This document shows, piece by piece, positions 36,621 to 48,844 of a stretch of 64,000 nucleotides of DNA. Positions within the stretch are counted from its first letter, which is position 1, and each line of letters opens with the position of its first letter. A program made the translations under genes and the position numbers. Location: the NCBI GenBank assembly GCA_013368325.1, contig JAACJK010000169.1, forward strand, positions 1-64,000, read 5' to 3'. A model generated the notes under the pieces. The model saw only the letters and a list, made by a program, of their open reading frames with translations, was not told the origin of the DNA and searched no databases. This DNA is from Ephemerocybe angulata. Its lineage: Eukaryota > Basidiomycota > Agaricomycetes > Agaricales > Psathyrellaceae.

Positions 36621-38579
36621 ATGTCTCTAACACCAGAGGAGCTCTCTGAGATAACAAGCATTTTTTTTGCATCCCTAACAATGGAGGTCTGTTCCATTAG
36701 CACACGAGATGTGTGACAACTATACTGATAAATGTCATTTCCATAGTATATACGCCGTACGTTCCCCGAACTATGGGGTCAATGCCTGCACCCTGTTTAC
36801 TTTGCTTATGATACGAAGTCGGGTTTTTCGCTTTCTATGTCAGTTTTCATCAACACATATACTTCTGCCACATTGATTGATTTTTCTCCATCTTCCATAG
36901 TACTATTACTATCTGACCACAATAGGAATGGAGGTGCGATGTGTTGCGGGGTTCATTACCTGCAGCCTAGCTCACATAAATATTACATAGGTCAAGTTCA
37001 TGTGGCCTCGGAAGTGGCACCGGGGAAAGGGTTTATTTCTAGTGAATCGATATGCACCTCTGCTGGTATTTGCTTCAATTCTTTTGAGTGGGTGACATTT
37101 GGCTTGCTTATATGATAGAGTGTAGGGCTGAAATACTGTTCTTCAGCATCTTACAGAGTGTACATCACCCTATCCCCAAAGGTACAGCCCCCCACCGAAC
37201 AGTCTTGGAAACTATACACGGTCAACCAACATCGTCTCCATCAGGGTTGTACCGTCTTCTATCGAACCTTCCACATAGGTATACATGAAACATTATATTG
37301 AACTGCAGAAGCTTATCTTCACCGCTCATCTAGGTCTCTACAAAGTCTACGGGTGTTCAGCTGAGGGTGGGTCACTCAGCCTTCACACTGGTTAACTGAT
37401 AATGGATTGAGATTACTATAGTGGCACTTTTACTGTGCCTTCACGCACTTCTCGGGGCTCGTCCCATGTATCTCACACCAATTATGGCAACATATCTGGT
37501 GACATAATTTATGCCGCTGTAAATCTCTCATACTGACTGAAATGGACCAGGGACTCACGTTGGGATCGAATTTGGTACAAATTGGCTATCTTGCCGAAGC
37601 AGCGCGCAGTAGGTCCGTTCCATCACGCTGTCCGCCCTCAGGCTGAAATTATTCGGCAGCAGTCCCACTGTCCGCGGGTGACCGAGAACTCGGATATGCG
37701 TGCACATGGGGTATGCGAATATTATCAGCGAACACAAAGGGATATGCGATAGCAGGATATGTCGCCCTGGCCAAGACCTTATGTAAGTCATTCCATGTTA
37801 AATGCAATCCTGCTCGTCTTCACTCAATCAACTCAATCACACAACCCCCATGCGACGTTTTCAGGTATATTTGCCTTAGTACTGTACATCTTTTTGGTAC
37901 GATACCGAAAGCAGAAGGGCGCCTTCAAGTTACTTCACGTACTCCGTCGAGATAGCGGTGTATACATCCTCTCAGTCATCGGTGTGTTATAATTCCATGG
38001 GTTCTCTTACAGTGTCCCTGACTCTCAGTGCCGTTAGGAATTCGACTTTGCCAGGCAGTTGTTGCTACCTTTCGACTAGTATGCAGTATACCCTCTTTCT
38101 TGGCCACATGTACTTAACTCAAGGGTTGGTTAGAGGCTTCCGCTATGGTACAATATACCGGGAGAGTAAGCACAGCAACTCATCATATCACCATACCAGC
38201 TAATACAGCATACCCGGCTCCATATAGGATAGCCAACGTGTATGTAACTGGGTTCAACTTTTACAATGCTCCACTCATCCAGATTTAACTCAGGCTCAAC
38301 GCTGTGATAGTGCCCACCCTCGCAAACCGTCTTCTCCTCAACATGTGGAGGACCGACGATCCCGATGTACGCAAGGTTGTCTCGTCAATCCTTTTCGATC
38401 CTCCTCGCCCAGGAGAAGACTCGGAAGATGACGACGAGGAATTTGTGGATAGGCCCATCCAGATGGTGCGCTATGATGGCCTCGGGCGAAGGAGGGCGCT
38501 CGCAAGGGAGGAAAGTGAGGGCACTCCGCAGGGTGGGACTGGGGCGACCCAGGCAGCGGAGAACGGCGATGACGTTTAG
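36621..38579 (+). pseudogene. Remnant of a multi-pass membrane protein gene (DUF6533-like)
   Basis: A plausible start (MSLTPEELSEITSIFF at 36621) follows a TATA-like box by about 100 bases. It is cut by a GT...TAG intron ending near 36747. Further on, 37865-37990 encodes a hydrophobic helix, a basic loop and another helix (IFALVLYIFLVRYRKQKG, LLHVLRRDSGVYILSVIG). This resembles TM6-loop-TM7 of the seven-helix DUF6533 proteins common in Agaricomycetes. 38304-38579 encodes a soluble acidic tail (TLANRLLLNMWR...EDSEDDDEEF...). The intervening helices cannot be read through without stops. The family call is from memory of its pattern and is tentative. Confidence 0.35.
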
Positions 38580-39057
38580 GGTTCTAGTGCTACACGGAGC
38601 TGGGCTCATTCTATTGTACACATATGCCAGTCATTGCTTTCACTTATGTTGGTCTCAAATTATATCTATTGAATATTCGGGTGCATCGCCAAGCGTTTAA
38701 GTTCTCTCGCAAAATGCTTAAAAGAATATATTTTACCCGTCCGGTGCATTGCACCTACGCGGTACCTGCTTTACCATTGCAGACGCCCCCGACTTGAAGC
38801 CATGTTCGTCACCGCCACTGGCCTTGATTCCGGCATACCGACGGAAGGTTCTCAATGTGATATGAGCGTCAACTGCTCCTCACAATGGCAAAATGGCAAC
38901 AGAATCCGTCCTCTTTCAACTAACTTGTACCAACAAAGAAAACAGCGCTCTCAGTCGCTCGCCAATACATAATTCAGTTGAAATATCTACATACAGAAAG
39001 GAGCGGGCATTCCACTCGCTCGCTCGCTCCAGGAGTATATACCTCAAATAAACTCAC
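38580..39057. other. Intergenic
   Basis: Nothing recognised. 39017-39030 has a short CGCTCGCTCGCTC run. Confidence 0.4.
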
Positions 39058-41775
39058 CCCGCACAACCATCCATACACCATGCCGCTGCTAATACCATCT
39101 CCAAGTTCCATCTCAATTGTCCGTTCGTCCTGATCCAGCGCGTGGCCCTCGCCGTCATACTGGTGGTAACGCACTTGTCGTAGTCCGTAGCTTCTAGTCT
39201 CCCAGTCTTGACATACGGGGCGAGGATGGCGTTAGAGCCACCGCATCCCGTTCTGTTCGCCCACAATCGGAGGTCCAAGAACAACTTCAACGAGATGAAC
39301 GGCTCGTATGACCAATAATCCACGATCGACCGACAGGGAACCCAATCGCACTCAACCATGAACGACGACGGGAAGTCGAAGGTTGGTCGAAGGTTAGAAG
39401 ATGATCGCCGGTCGCCCGAGGCCAATATTATAAGACATGAACGAAACAAACAATTGATATTAGCTCGTCAAAGTAAGGGGGAACGAGAAAGAAATCGAGA
39501 AGGAGAAACGGGAAGGAAGCGGACCAAACGTCAAAGCTAGTAAATGGGCGTATGCGCGTAGATGGGACCGAACTGGTAGTCGAAATGGGGGATCAAGGGT
39601 CATACGAAGATGGTGTTTCAAACGAGAGGTGCATGGCCATGGCATCGTGCAAGATTGAAAAGGACTGAACGACAATCGGATACACTCACCGGACCCTCCC
39701 GCCGCACCCAACCCCCAATCCAATTCACTCGTCTACCCACGTCGTCGTCGTCGGCATCGCGCACCTGGAGTTCTTCGTCGTCGCTCCCCGGCGTATATCT
39801 TCCCGGGCCCGGTGTGCTGCGCGCCGTGGCCGAGCCGACGATGAAGAAGATATCGACGCACCGAACAGTCTCGAGGAGGCTCAGGCAAGCCCATCGCCTA
39901 CTCGACCTCGACACACTGACTCACCAATCAAGCCCACCTCCTCCGCGTCACCCTTCTCCCAACCCCCAACCCCCGCACCCCTTCAAACACCTTTCCAAAC
40001 ACCCTACAGTCAGACTCTCCAACTTTGCCACCTGCCCTTTTCCCAGCCCTCCTCCCACTCGCCCCAATACATGTACTCGCCCTCCCTCTCGCCTATCTAG
40101 AGCAGATGGGCGATCCTTGCGGCGATCACTCGCTCTAGAGATGAGAGAGGGAGGAGAGAGGAGGACACAAGCGGAGGAGGATGCACGGGACATGCACCGA
40201 GCGGAGCGAGGAGACGATCAGGTGGCGACGAGCGCTACATCCCGCCTCGTCGCAAACCCCCAGCTTTCTGCATGCCAGTCATGCTCGTACTTTCCTCGGC
40301 CAGTACGCCGTCTTAATCGCTCCATCACACGATCGCATCACCCTCATCGCCATGCTCCCACCACCTCTGCCCAAAGTCCATCGTCGTCCCCATACTCTCG
40401 GCATCCATCTTCGTCTAGGTATGTCCTGTTCGTTTCAAAGCCGCCGTCCGTCAGTCCATCGCCGCCATCCTTCATCCATCCACGGTCCCCCATCCCCCAT
40501 CGCCTGTCGACTCTGGCCCCCATCCCCATCCACCGCACCTCTCGACTACCTCTAACCCCATCCCCGCCATTCGTGCTCCTGCCACCACCTGTAACCCACT
40601 CGCACTCGTAGTCGTCCATAGTCGTTCGTCGCGCGCCTGGAGTAGTCAGTAGAACACACACTCCACGGCTCCAGCGCGCAGAGAAGGGCATCGATGAACA
40701 CCACCCATCAAGCGATAGGCGCCGAGAAACCCGTCGATAGCACACCCATCCCACACCATCCCACTATCCACCGTCCCACTATCCACCGTCCTACTCTCCA
40801 ACCTCTCCCACAAACTCGTTCCCAGCCAGATCCTGGGTGACGACTCAGCGCTCACGGATGTGAAGGAAGGCGGACGGTACAAGCGCGGGAAGGCGTGAAG
40901 TCGACGGGGGATCTGGCGGTTGATGGCGACGATGGATGGTCGAATGGGAGGTGCTTCGATGGCGGAGATCGATGGTTGGAAACTAGAAGGACGACCAGAA
41001 CGACACCCACGGGAGCTCGGGTCCAGGGGTGTTCGAGGAGTGGCCGACGAGCGAAAGGTGCTTTGTTACCGGGTAGTATCGAGGGTCGAAGATGTAAAAG
41101 AACGCAAGGACGACGGAACATACGCACACAAGCCCCAGAATTCTCGAGCTCTCTTCCCCCTCATCACCCCTAGCTACGCCTTCCCTCCCACACCCGGCAC
41201 GGCGCTCAAAACTCCCTCCCATGCGGCTTCGAAGGTTGAGCCGGCTGGCGCCCCCAGTCCCGCTGAGTCGCCCGTCGAGGGTGGAGGGGGGCGCTACTGC
41301 GGCGCGGTCTAGTATGATGAGATCCGTCGCGGTGCAAACGGGATGTGGGGTGGGTTCAAAGGCCGGTTTGGGCTGTGAGGAGCAGAGGGTCGACGTCGCG
41401 CCCGAAGCTCACGGACGATGAGGTGCGGCTGCGAAGTGTTAGTGAACGTTAGGCGGGGTGGCCCGGGGCGCTAGGCATCAATGTATATGGGCGAGGAGGA
41501 GATCGAGCTTAGGGAGCCGAGGCGGAGGTCGGAGGTGCGGAGGTGCTGAGAGGTCCAGCGGTGGCTGGACGATGCGGGGCCATCGGTAAAGCTCAACGTC
41601 TGCCGGAGCTGATTTGATGCTTTAGACGGGGAGATGGGTGATGCTAGAAGGTTTTCAGCGCGTATTACGGCGGAATAGGGGAGCACGTACAACAATGGGG
41701 CTCTGGGGACGAGGACATGGTGGGAGCCAACAAGGATTCCAGTTCAACTTCATCATTGATCTGATGACAAAGGTT
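39058..41775 (-). pseudogene. Copy B of the broken, intron-containing paralogous gene block
   Basis: Inverted relative to copy A at 9012-12235. Reading the minus strand gives the same ordered landmarks: SMMKLN...RRNTR (41765-41655), SNQLRQTLSFTDGPASSS (41600-41560), ETVRCVDIFFIVGSATARS and STPGPGRY (39880-39800), and RSIVDYWSYEPF near 39330. The block ends at a GTGAGT donor just below 39058, as in copy A. Reading frames are interrupted several times and block lengths differ (3.2 kb in A, 2.7 kb in B). The long plus frame through the middle is an antisense product of GC-rich sequence. The product is not recognised. Confidence 0.6.
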
Positions 41776-43551
41776 TCGGGAATACTAGTGGCTCTCTCGA
41801 CCTTGCTCCAATCCATGGCGGCGTATGGCTTGTATACGTCGAGGTGTACGCTTGGAAAGGCGATACTACAGAGGAGAAATACATAGCCAAGTATGGTCAC
41901 CCTGTATATGACTATGTATAAGCTGTCGACGTCGATTCTTTTAAGTCACTTGCCTCACTGATACCGCAATGGCGCGCCAGAAAAGGATACCGAACGTGTT
42001 GCTACTCTCAGTTCGTGGAGTTGCAGCCATATTGCAATATCATGGATGTTTATTCGCATCTCTATATATCGGTAAGTCCGTGTATACAGTATATCTCAGT
42101 GTTCAATGAACTATTTATTGACCGCCACTCAGACGCACTCGTTCTGCCCTTATTCGCACCGAACGATTGAGCGTCCTATCATGAATAGCTGATACCTTGG
42201 TACTGGCTGTAGGGGTAATCTGGTAGATACAGTGAATGACTGGTAGTATTCGGCGTACCTTATTAGACTTCATGGCCTTCGCGAATTGTACTAGTGTATA
42301 CTTACTGATGGTTTCACATCCATGTACATACCCCATTAGACGCATATATATAAGCGCCCGCAAACCTCCCATCAACATGATTACAGCGCTCCTTGCTCTG
42401 TATATCCTCCAGGAGAAGACTGTGACATTTGGGGTAGGAAATAGAATCTCAGGTGGACACCGAAGGCTGTAGTTTAGTCTGAGCTTCTCTTGGGTGGTTC
42501 ATTAATCACCCACATGTTGCGTCAAATGAAATAGACGCCCATGATACAGCAATTTCGATTCTCTAATAGGTCGTGTCGCATTATTCCCGAATTCGGAGCT
42601 AGTTATGTGATAGCTGGGCATAGCAGTAAGTACAGGTTCATCGGGAACACTATCCATACCTGATAATATCCCTTCCCTCGCGGCAAATGATCCTCGATGG
42701 GCAATATCGATTACATCATGACCCCGCCCTGGAGTCCATTCCCAGTTCTGACATGTCTATTGGGATAGCAGCGCGCATTTGGACACTAATCTGTGGACGT
42801 ATTTGATAGAATGATTGACGAGGCCTTCAATTAGACGAACAACACCACAAGCCACCGGTATGTTTGTGTTCACAGCCCAATCCCCGTCGCGAAGTATTTC
42901 CGAAACAAAGTTGGGCACTACATCAATTGTGAGAAATTTTAGTATCCCTCAGACTGATACATCACTCGATTGTGCTACGTAAATAAATGCATTGCTATGG
43001 GGTCCCGCATCGCCAGACTTGCGAGCACTGGATATGATGCTCAGAGAACGTCGTGTTCGTTAAGCGTCATCCCCCTGGTTTCTCCTCGGAGTCAGAATTT
43101 AAGCCTACATTCTAAACTGTTCCTGTGAGAGGTAATGTAATATTCTCTCTACCGATCGTACGAGCACTCTATTCTCTCTTAATCCTACCGAGCACCGAAG
43201 GCGTAAAAGGTGACAGATAAATATGGCGTAGGGGTTGCTACGCAAATGAGGTAAGCGAAACGTACTGTACAGTCATAGCCGTGGCAAGTCAGAGTCTCAT
43301 TTGGGCTCTAGGTGTAAGCCGAGTGCACCACTTAGGGACTGGTGTGGGAATTTGCACCGATGCCGTCGCACGGTGAAAGGTATTGTGGTGGAATCTCGCG
43401 TTTCCACTGTGTGAGTATGAACCCTTTCGGAAGTAGTTCAAAATGCGAATAGTTAATGAAGAAGGGCATATTGTAGAGCGATGAATTACCATAAATACTG
43501 AAGGTACTACGATTCAACAGAAGAACCAACCCATCTCTACCTTCCACTCTT
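41776..43551. other. Intergenic, AT-rich, nothing recognised
   Basis: Short frames only, no family features, no clear repeat. Confidence 0.45.
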
Positions 43552-43557
43552 TATAAG
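43552..43557 (+). promoter_or_regulatory. TATA box of the second small secreted protein gene
   Basis: TATAAG 53 bases upstream of the ATG at 43605. Confidence 0.55.
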
Positions 43558-43604
43558 GCCCCAAGTCCACTATCGTTCTCACTCATCATAGCTTGCGAGT
43601 CGCT

Positions 43605-44148
43605 ATGTATTTCCTTTGGAACTCGATCTTCGGAGTTCTCCTAGCCGCCTTCAGTTTACTTTCCGCCGTAAATGCGTATAGTGTGCGTAGGAGCATCATC
43701 TTCTCCACGCGCCACAGTACCCTCTGACCTTTATCCGCAGGGCTACAATGAGTATGACACTCGCTCCATTGGACTAGGCTATTCCAACCTTGGAGCACGC
43801 GACACAGTCGATATACCTTTCCAACACTCGCTCCGCGACTTCCTTGAAGAAGCCGTGTCAGCGCACCGCCGTGCTGTCAGCGACTATGCCCTACTTGAGG
43901 GTCGAAATAATGTCGAAATCAGCCTCACTTGGAGGCAAAAGCATGGGCCAGTCAAAAGCGCGCGAGTGACAGTCCCCATTACCGACGACGTTGGACAGCT
44001 GAAGCAAGAATTCCTTCGAGCGATCGGGAGTACACAGAGTCTTTTTGGCTACAAGTTCAAATACGAAGGAGGGAAGTCGTACTTGGATACAGTCACGCTC
44101 CAACAAATCCCAGTTACTTCGGGGTCGAAGGGCGAATTTCTTTTGTAA
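43605..44148 (+). CDS. Small secreted protein (paralogue of the 28153 gene), 161 residues
   Basis: Exons 43605-43682 and 43741-44148 are joined across a 58-base phase-0 intron (GTGCGT...CGCAG). As in the paralogue, exon 1 is exactly 26 codons and forms a signal peptide (MYFLWNSIFGVLLAAFSLLSAVNA). The mature protein holds IPFQHSLRDFLEEAVSAHRR near residues 50-70, nearly identical to the paralogue, and then diverges. Its C-terminal half (QKHGPVKSARVTV... LFGYKFKYEGGKSYLDTV) is basic and aromatic. No catalytic motif is seen. Secretion is likely, function unknown. Confidence 0.78.
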
Positions 44149-44825
44149 ATCCTTCTCTACTAGGCTAGATCGCCCAACGGTCACCAACCCACAGGAGTTG
44201 ATGCTTTCGTCTCGTGTTGGATTAATCCACATACATTCCTCCCTCTCGAACGCTTCTCTTTGACTTTTTCGACCCCTTTCCATATGTCTTATTCCCTGAG
44301 TCCGTACCCGTAGCCTTTTACCATACCGATTATCCCTCGTTCTGCCTCTATTTATTTACCCACTATCGCCAAGTTGTCCATGTTCGACTCCATATACGAT
44401 AGACTTTTCCTCTAAACGGATTATCCCTAGTCACAGTGCCATTCCCCTCAGTGTATGCGCTACAGCAACACTGGTAACATCCGGTCTCAGCTGCATCCAT
44501 GTTGGTGTGCATATGGTACAACCAACGGTGAGCAGAATGCGCATTGACTATTGGAAGCCGTGTGATGCCATGCATAGATACCAAACCTCGAAGTCAAAAC
44601 GCTGGATCGCATCACCGAACCAGACTTGAATAGAGCTAGACTACATATCTACCACACCATATCTACTGACGCGATAGCGGGAAAATGACGCCATATTTTG
44701 GTATGTATCTAAGAGTCAATCTATTACTGTAGGCCAGAATGTACAATTGGATGGAACACATTATAAGGTAAAGAACGTGAGGGGGATGTAGCGCCTGCAT
44801 GGCATTGTTTCCAAGCGAAGGATCG
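44149..44825. other. Intergenic between two convergent genes
   Basis: 3' flanks of the secreted protein gene and the xylanase gene. Nothing else recognised. Confidence 0.5.
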
Positions 44826-46081
44826 TCAAAAGCCTCTGTGTGATTTTCGATGCCTTCTGTGCTGAATCAGCGTTGAGCGCTTAGATTGGCCGCCCATCTC
44901 AGACCCACTCCCCACCACACGGAGTAACCCATCTACTGCCTGATACGCCTTCTTTTTGGCAACATTCGCATCCCACAGCAGAGGGGCTCCGAACTCGGGG
45001 AGCGCGACAGAGACCCACGAGTTCTTATCCGAGAGACCCCACATCGATATACCGACACAGCTTGGGAGCTCTAGACACGCTTTGGTAACGAGCTCAAATT
45101 CGTCCTTTTGCACGGCAAGCTTTCCAGCGTCGATAGGGCGCTTAATACGAATGTCGAGCTCGGTGATGGCGACACCGAGTCCCGTCGAACCGAGGCGCCT
45201 CAGTTGCTCTGGGAGCTCGCTGACGTGACCGGAGGTGAGGTGAGACTGGGAACCAATGGCGTCTATAGGTACTCCCCGGCTTTGTAGACGACGTATGAGG
45301 CTGAGCTAAGAAAGTGGCAAAGTAAGCATCTGCTCTCCTGGGTGAAGCGATCAAAGCCTACCATAGCATCAATCTTGGGACCTGCATAGTCCAAGTTGTA
45401 TTCATTGATGTAGAGCTTGGCATTGGGATCGACCTCCCTCGCAGTTTTGAAGGCCAAGTCAATGAAGTCTTGCCCAAGAACACGATGGAACACGCTATTT
45501 CGGAAAGTTCCGTCCTCGTTGAAGACCTCGTTCACGACATCCTATTTATGGGATAAGGGTAAATTTAGCTTCAATAATGACAGAGGAGGTAATCGGGACG
45601 TACCCAGGCGTAGACACGGCCCTTGTACCTCCCGACCACCTTGGTGATGTGGTCCTTGATAACTGTGGTCAAGTTCGCCTTGTCGGTAATTGAGTCTACC
45701 CAATCCGGGATGTTCTGGTGCCACACAAGGGTGTGTCCCCTGAGCTGCTTCCTGTTCTTGATGGCCCAGTTCATAACCGTATCAGAATCGTCGAAGTGAA
45801 ATTCGCCCTGCTTGGCTGTGGAACGTTCAATGAAGGTGCACTGGATATGCTCGAGTAACATACGCACGTTGAATCCGGCTCCATTTCCAGGAGTACTCGG
45901 GCGTAAACATCCCGAACTCGCTCTTCAGGACCTGGTCGGCACCGCTTTGGATCGTGTTCGCGTCAATTATGTTGCCGAAGTAGAGCTTGCCATTGGCTTG
46001 CATCATCGAATTAAGGGAGGCATGTGCGGTGGTAAATAGAAAAGGAATGACTAGCGTTAATGCAAGAGCAGACGAGAACAT
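44826..46081 (-). CDS. Endo-1,4-beta-xylanase, glycoside hydrolase family 10 (361 residues)
   Basis: Four exons (46081-45868, 45815-45604, 45541-45362, 45305-44826) join in frame without stops. A signal peptide ([21 protein letters not shown]) precedes a complete GH10 barrel: [26 protein letters not shown], acid/base Glu in [16 protein letters not shown], nucleophile Glu in VAITELDIR, and [15 protein letters not shown]10 enzymes hydrolyse internal beta-1,4 links of xylan outside the cell. The strand-2 motif usually written ENSMKW is EYSWKW here, so a -2 subsite Asn is Tyr and the following Met is Trp. There is no CBM1; a basic tail ([10 protein letters not shown]) ends the protein. The frame extends upstream to a TTG, but 46081 is the first ATG and gives a good leader. 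Confidence 0.93.
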
Positions 46082-46653
46082 GATGGGAATGGTGATGAGA
46101 TGAAAAGCAGGCGCCAATGGGCAGTCTGCGTATTTAGCAGTGCTTTCGAATCAGGCCGGGAATCATCTAAAAAGCCGCTGTCTGGTCGACGGGCGGCTCG
46201 ATTCGAAACAACAAGATCATGTAGGCGCCTTTTGACATGATAGGAACAACATGTTGTTCACTGCTGGGATCCTTATACCAGAACGGGATGATGTTGTTGA
46301 GTACGCGTTGTAAATATAAGCGTGGCATCCACCTGAGACGAGTTATAACCTATGCCATGCTCGAAAGACAAGGGCAGACAGAAAGAGATAATCCATGTTT
46401 GCGGTCCCACTTCGGAAGGATGCTAATACATCACAATTTACAGTTCACTAGACACTCTTCCTGTATTTCTGACACTCGACGACGCGTCCCTTCTGGTGCT
46501 AGAGTTATGAACTGGATGATGCACAATCCGAGGCAAAGAGTAGACATTCCTAGCTTGAAGTCGAAGCAGATGAGTAGAGTATATTCAGTACACTGATTAA
46601 TGGCGCATATTAGACTCCGGTGAGCTCACTGACGGATATTCGTCAACGGTACA

Positions 46654-47911
46654 TCAAACACCAATTGTGTTCTCCTTCCCCCTTCTCCCAATCCTCAATG
46701 TTCGCAGTTTGGAGATCGGACTCATTGAATTCGTACCATCCGAGTCGCAATGCCTATGAGCCGGCGTAGTGTCAAACCCCATGTTTTGCGTGCGAGACCA
46801 CACCACATCGTCGCCCTCCTCCGATGGCCGATGATGAGGAGAGTCAATATGCATCGGATTAGTAACTGCAACTTTTCGACAGCCTATTTGCTCCTGCTGT
46901 ATGGGGGAGTCGCATTTTTTGAAGTACCCTGGAGTAGATGCGCACTTCAGCTATATTGATCCTTGGCGGCACCTTGCAGGACTTACCTTTAACATACGCA
47001 ATTATACTTCGCTTCTCCTTCTTCTGCCCAGTCTTCTCTTCAGGAGGAAGGTTCACCTCCCAAACCTCACTCCTGGTCTTCTGCAGAACATTCTTTTTTG
47101 GATGAACAAGACTTGTCTGCGACCGCGTCTGTGCGGGCAGAATGACGGCGCTCGCTCTTCCCGGGAGACTGACCGCGCTCGACTTTGGTCGTGCCACAAC
47201 GTCCCTGGGTGCTGAGATGCGCGGCGTCACAAGCTGGTGCCTCTGGTCCCCGCTCAAGCTCCTCGTATGGGCGGCCATCCGAGAGAGCATGTCCCGAGAC
47301 TCATCGTCCTTGGACCTGAACTCAGATTTGGGCCGTAGTGCAATAGCGGGTATACGAGTACACGGAGCTTGAGAAGTTGAATTGGTGGAACGTTGCGGCG
47401 CTCGTTCATCCTGAGGCCGACGGGCTGCGTGCGAAGCTGGACCTACGTAGGGTATATGGGGAACGAGATCAGGCTGGATGGACGTGGAAACGGATGCCTC
47501 TGACTTCGAGGTGAGTGGTCGTGGGGGAAGGGGCTTGTTTGTTCTTTCTGGATTGAGTAAGGGAGGGAGGGTGCCATTGAGTGAGTCTTTCCTCGGAGGT
47601 AGGCCACCGAGAAAGGCATGGTCGCGCGCAGCAGGGTAAGTGGAAACATGGAACTGCGTACGATACTCCGTAGATGCCTGTGCTTGAGTCGGAGGATGCT
47701 GCGGAGTGTCGAAGGCACGCGGAAGCTCGATAACCGCAGGGGTTGGAGCTGGGGGAGGGATTGATACATCGTGGGCAAACGGAGTATGGGGAAGGGAAGT
47801 TGTCGATGAAGTCTTCCGGGTATGGTGCTTTCCCCGAGAATAGATGGACGAGTGGGAGAATCTGGCACCACCGTTACCAATAGAACGGCGGTAGTCTGAC
47901 TCTGTGCGCAT
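46654..47911 (-). CDS. Ser/Pro-rich, largely disordered protein of unknown function (about 378 residues)
   Basis: Exon 47911-46987 ends at a strong donor (AAAG-GTAAGT) and exon 46865-46654 continues in frame (VTNPMHIDSPHH...). The 121-base intron is long for this window, so another acceptor is possible. The protein is rich in Ser, Pro, Arg and charged residues. It has short proline motifs (KPLPPRPL near the middle) and ends KENTIGV. No folded domain, signal peptide or membrane segment is seen. The same frame is open upstream to a TTG at 48037. 47911 is its first ATG, but an out-of-frame ATGATG lies upstream at about 47964, and a TATA box is at 48088-48081, so the 5' end may include another exon. 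Confidence 0.55.
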
Positions 47912-48080
47912 GTAGTCCAACGGGTATAGGTCACGCGTGGCGTTGAAGCTTGGGGGAGCATCATCTTGGAGTGGAGGTAAGGCGAGCGGTGAGGACCAGC
48001 GTGGATTGGACGAACTTTGTGATCGTGGGCGGCTCAAATTGCCACTAGGAGGAACGTTATAGAGGAAGAAGTGATCTCTG

Positions 48081-48088
48081 TATATATA
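48081..48088 (-). promoter_or_regulatory. TATA box upstream of the disordered-protein gene
   Basis: TATATATA on the minus strand, 170 bases upstream of the first in-frame ATG at 47911. Confidence 0.5.
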
Positions 48089-48099
48089 CCCTCACGATT

Positions 48100-48844
48100 G
48101 CCTTTGTCCATTCCTATCTACATTGACTCGGTTACTCATCATTGCTGCGAGACTGTTACTCTCACTCGGTACTGATACACTGCGACCTCCGCACAGTGAG
48201 ACTCTCACAGAGTAGCATTTTGAGATGAATCTCGAGTAAAGACCGGCAGCGATATCACCCCAAATTTGTTGCACGAATTTAAGCTATATATCTCCACGGT
48301 TAATGAGCGTTGATAAATCGCTCAAGTTAGCGAGGTTATTTGCTTATGTAGATGGGAACAGTAACTGGCTGTGTATTTCTCAATATTGCTGCCCAATAAC
48401 GCGTATGACAATCATCTGAACGACTCCTTCATGGTCGACCAAGGCTAAGCTGGGCGCCTAAAGCCTGAATCCCAATAATCCCATCGGAGGTGCTGCCGGA
48501 ATCCCCATGACTACCGCGTGGCTAGTATTTACCCCTCCATTGGATGGGATTGAGCGGTCTCAGAAAGTAACCCAATGTGGCGTATAAATTGCGCATATAT
48601 CATACACATGTGATCGGAGGACACATTTGCGAGAGAGAAGCATAGCGAGCATAGTGTAGTCAAAGAAGGACCTCATAGTTATAAAGATAGAGAATACCAA
48701 TGTTAGTGCGGCTCTGTGAACGCGGCTACGACCGTCTATTTCTCCTCCTCGTACCGGGCTGCTGCAGACTTGGTAGACCCGCGGATGGAGGCTCGGACCC
48801 TAGTGACAGGCTTGAGCTATCATCGCGAGCAACATGAAAAGGTC
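48100..48844. other. Intergenic, nothing recognised
   Basis: No gene, RNA or repeat visible. Confidence 0.5.

Noticed and set aside
39610..40611. 333-codon plus frame
   Set aside because: Homology with copy A places coding sense on the opposite strand, and the product is Ser/Pro/His/Arg low-complexity.
46082..46117. Upstream extension of the xylanase to 46117
   Set aside because: The extended start is TTG, not ATG. The ATG at 46081 gives a proper signal peptide.
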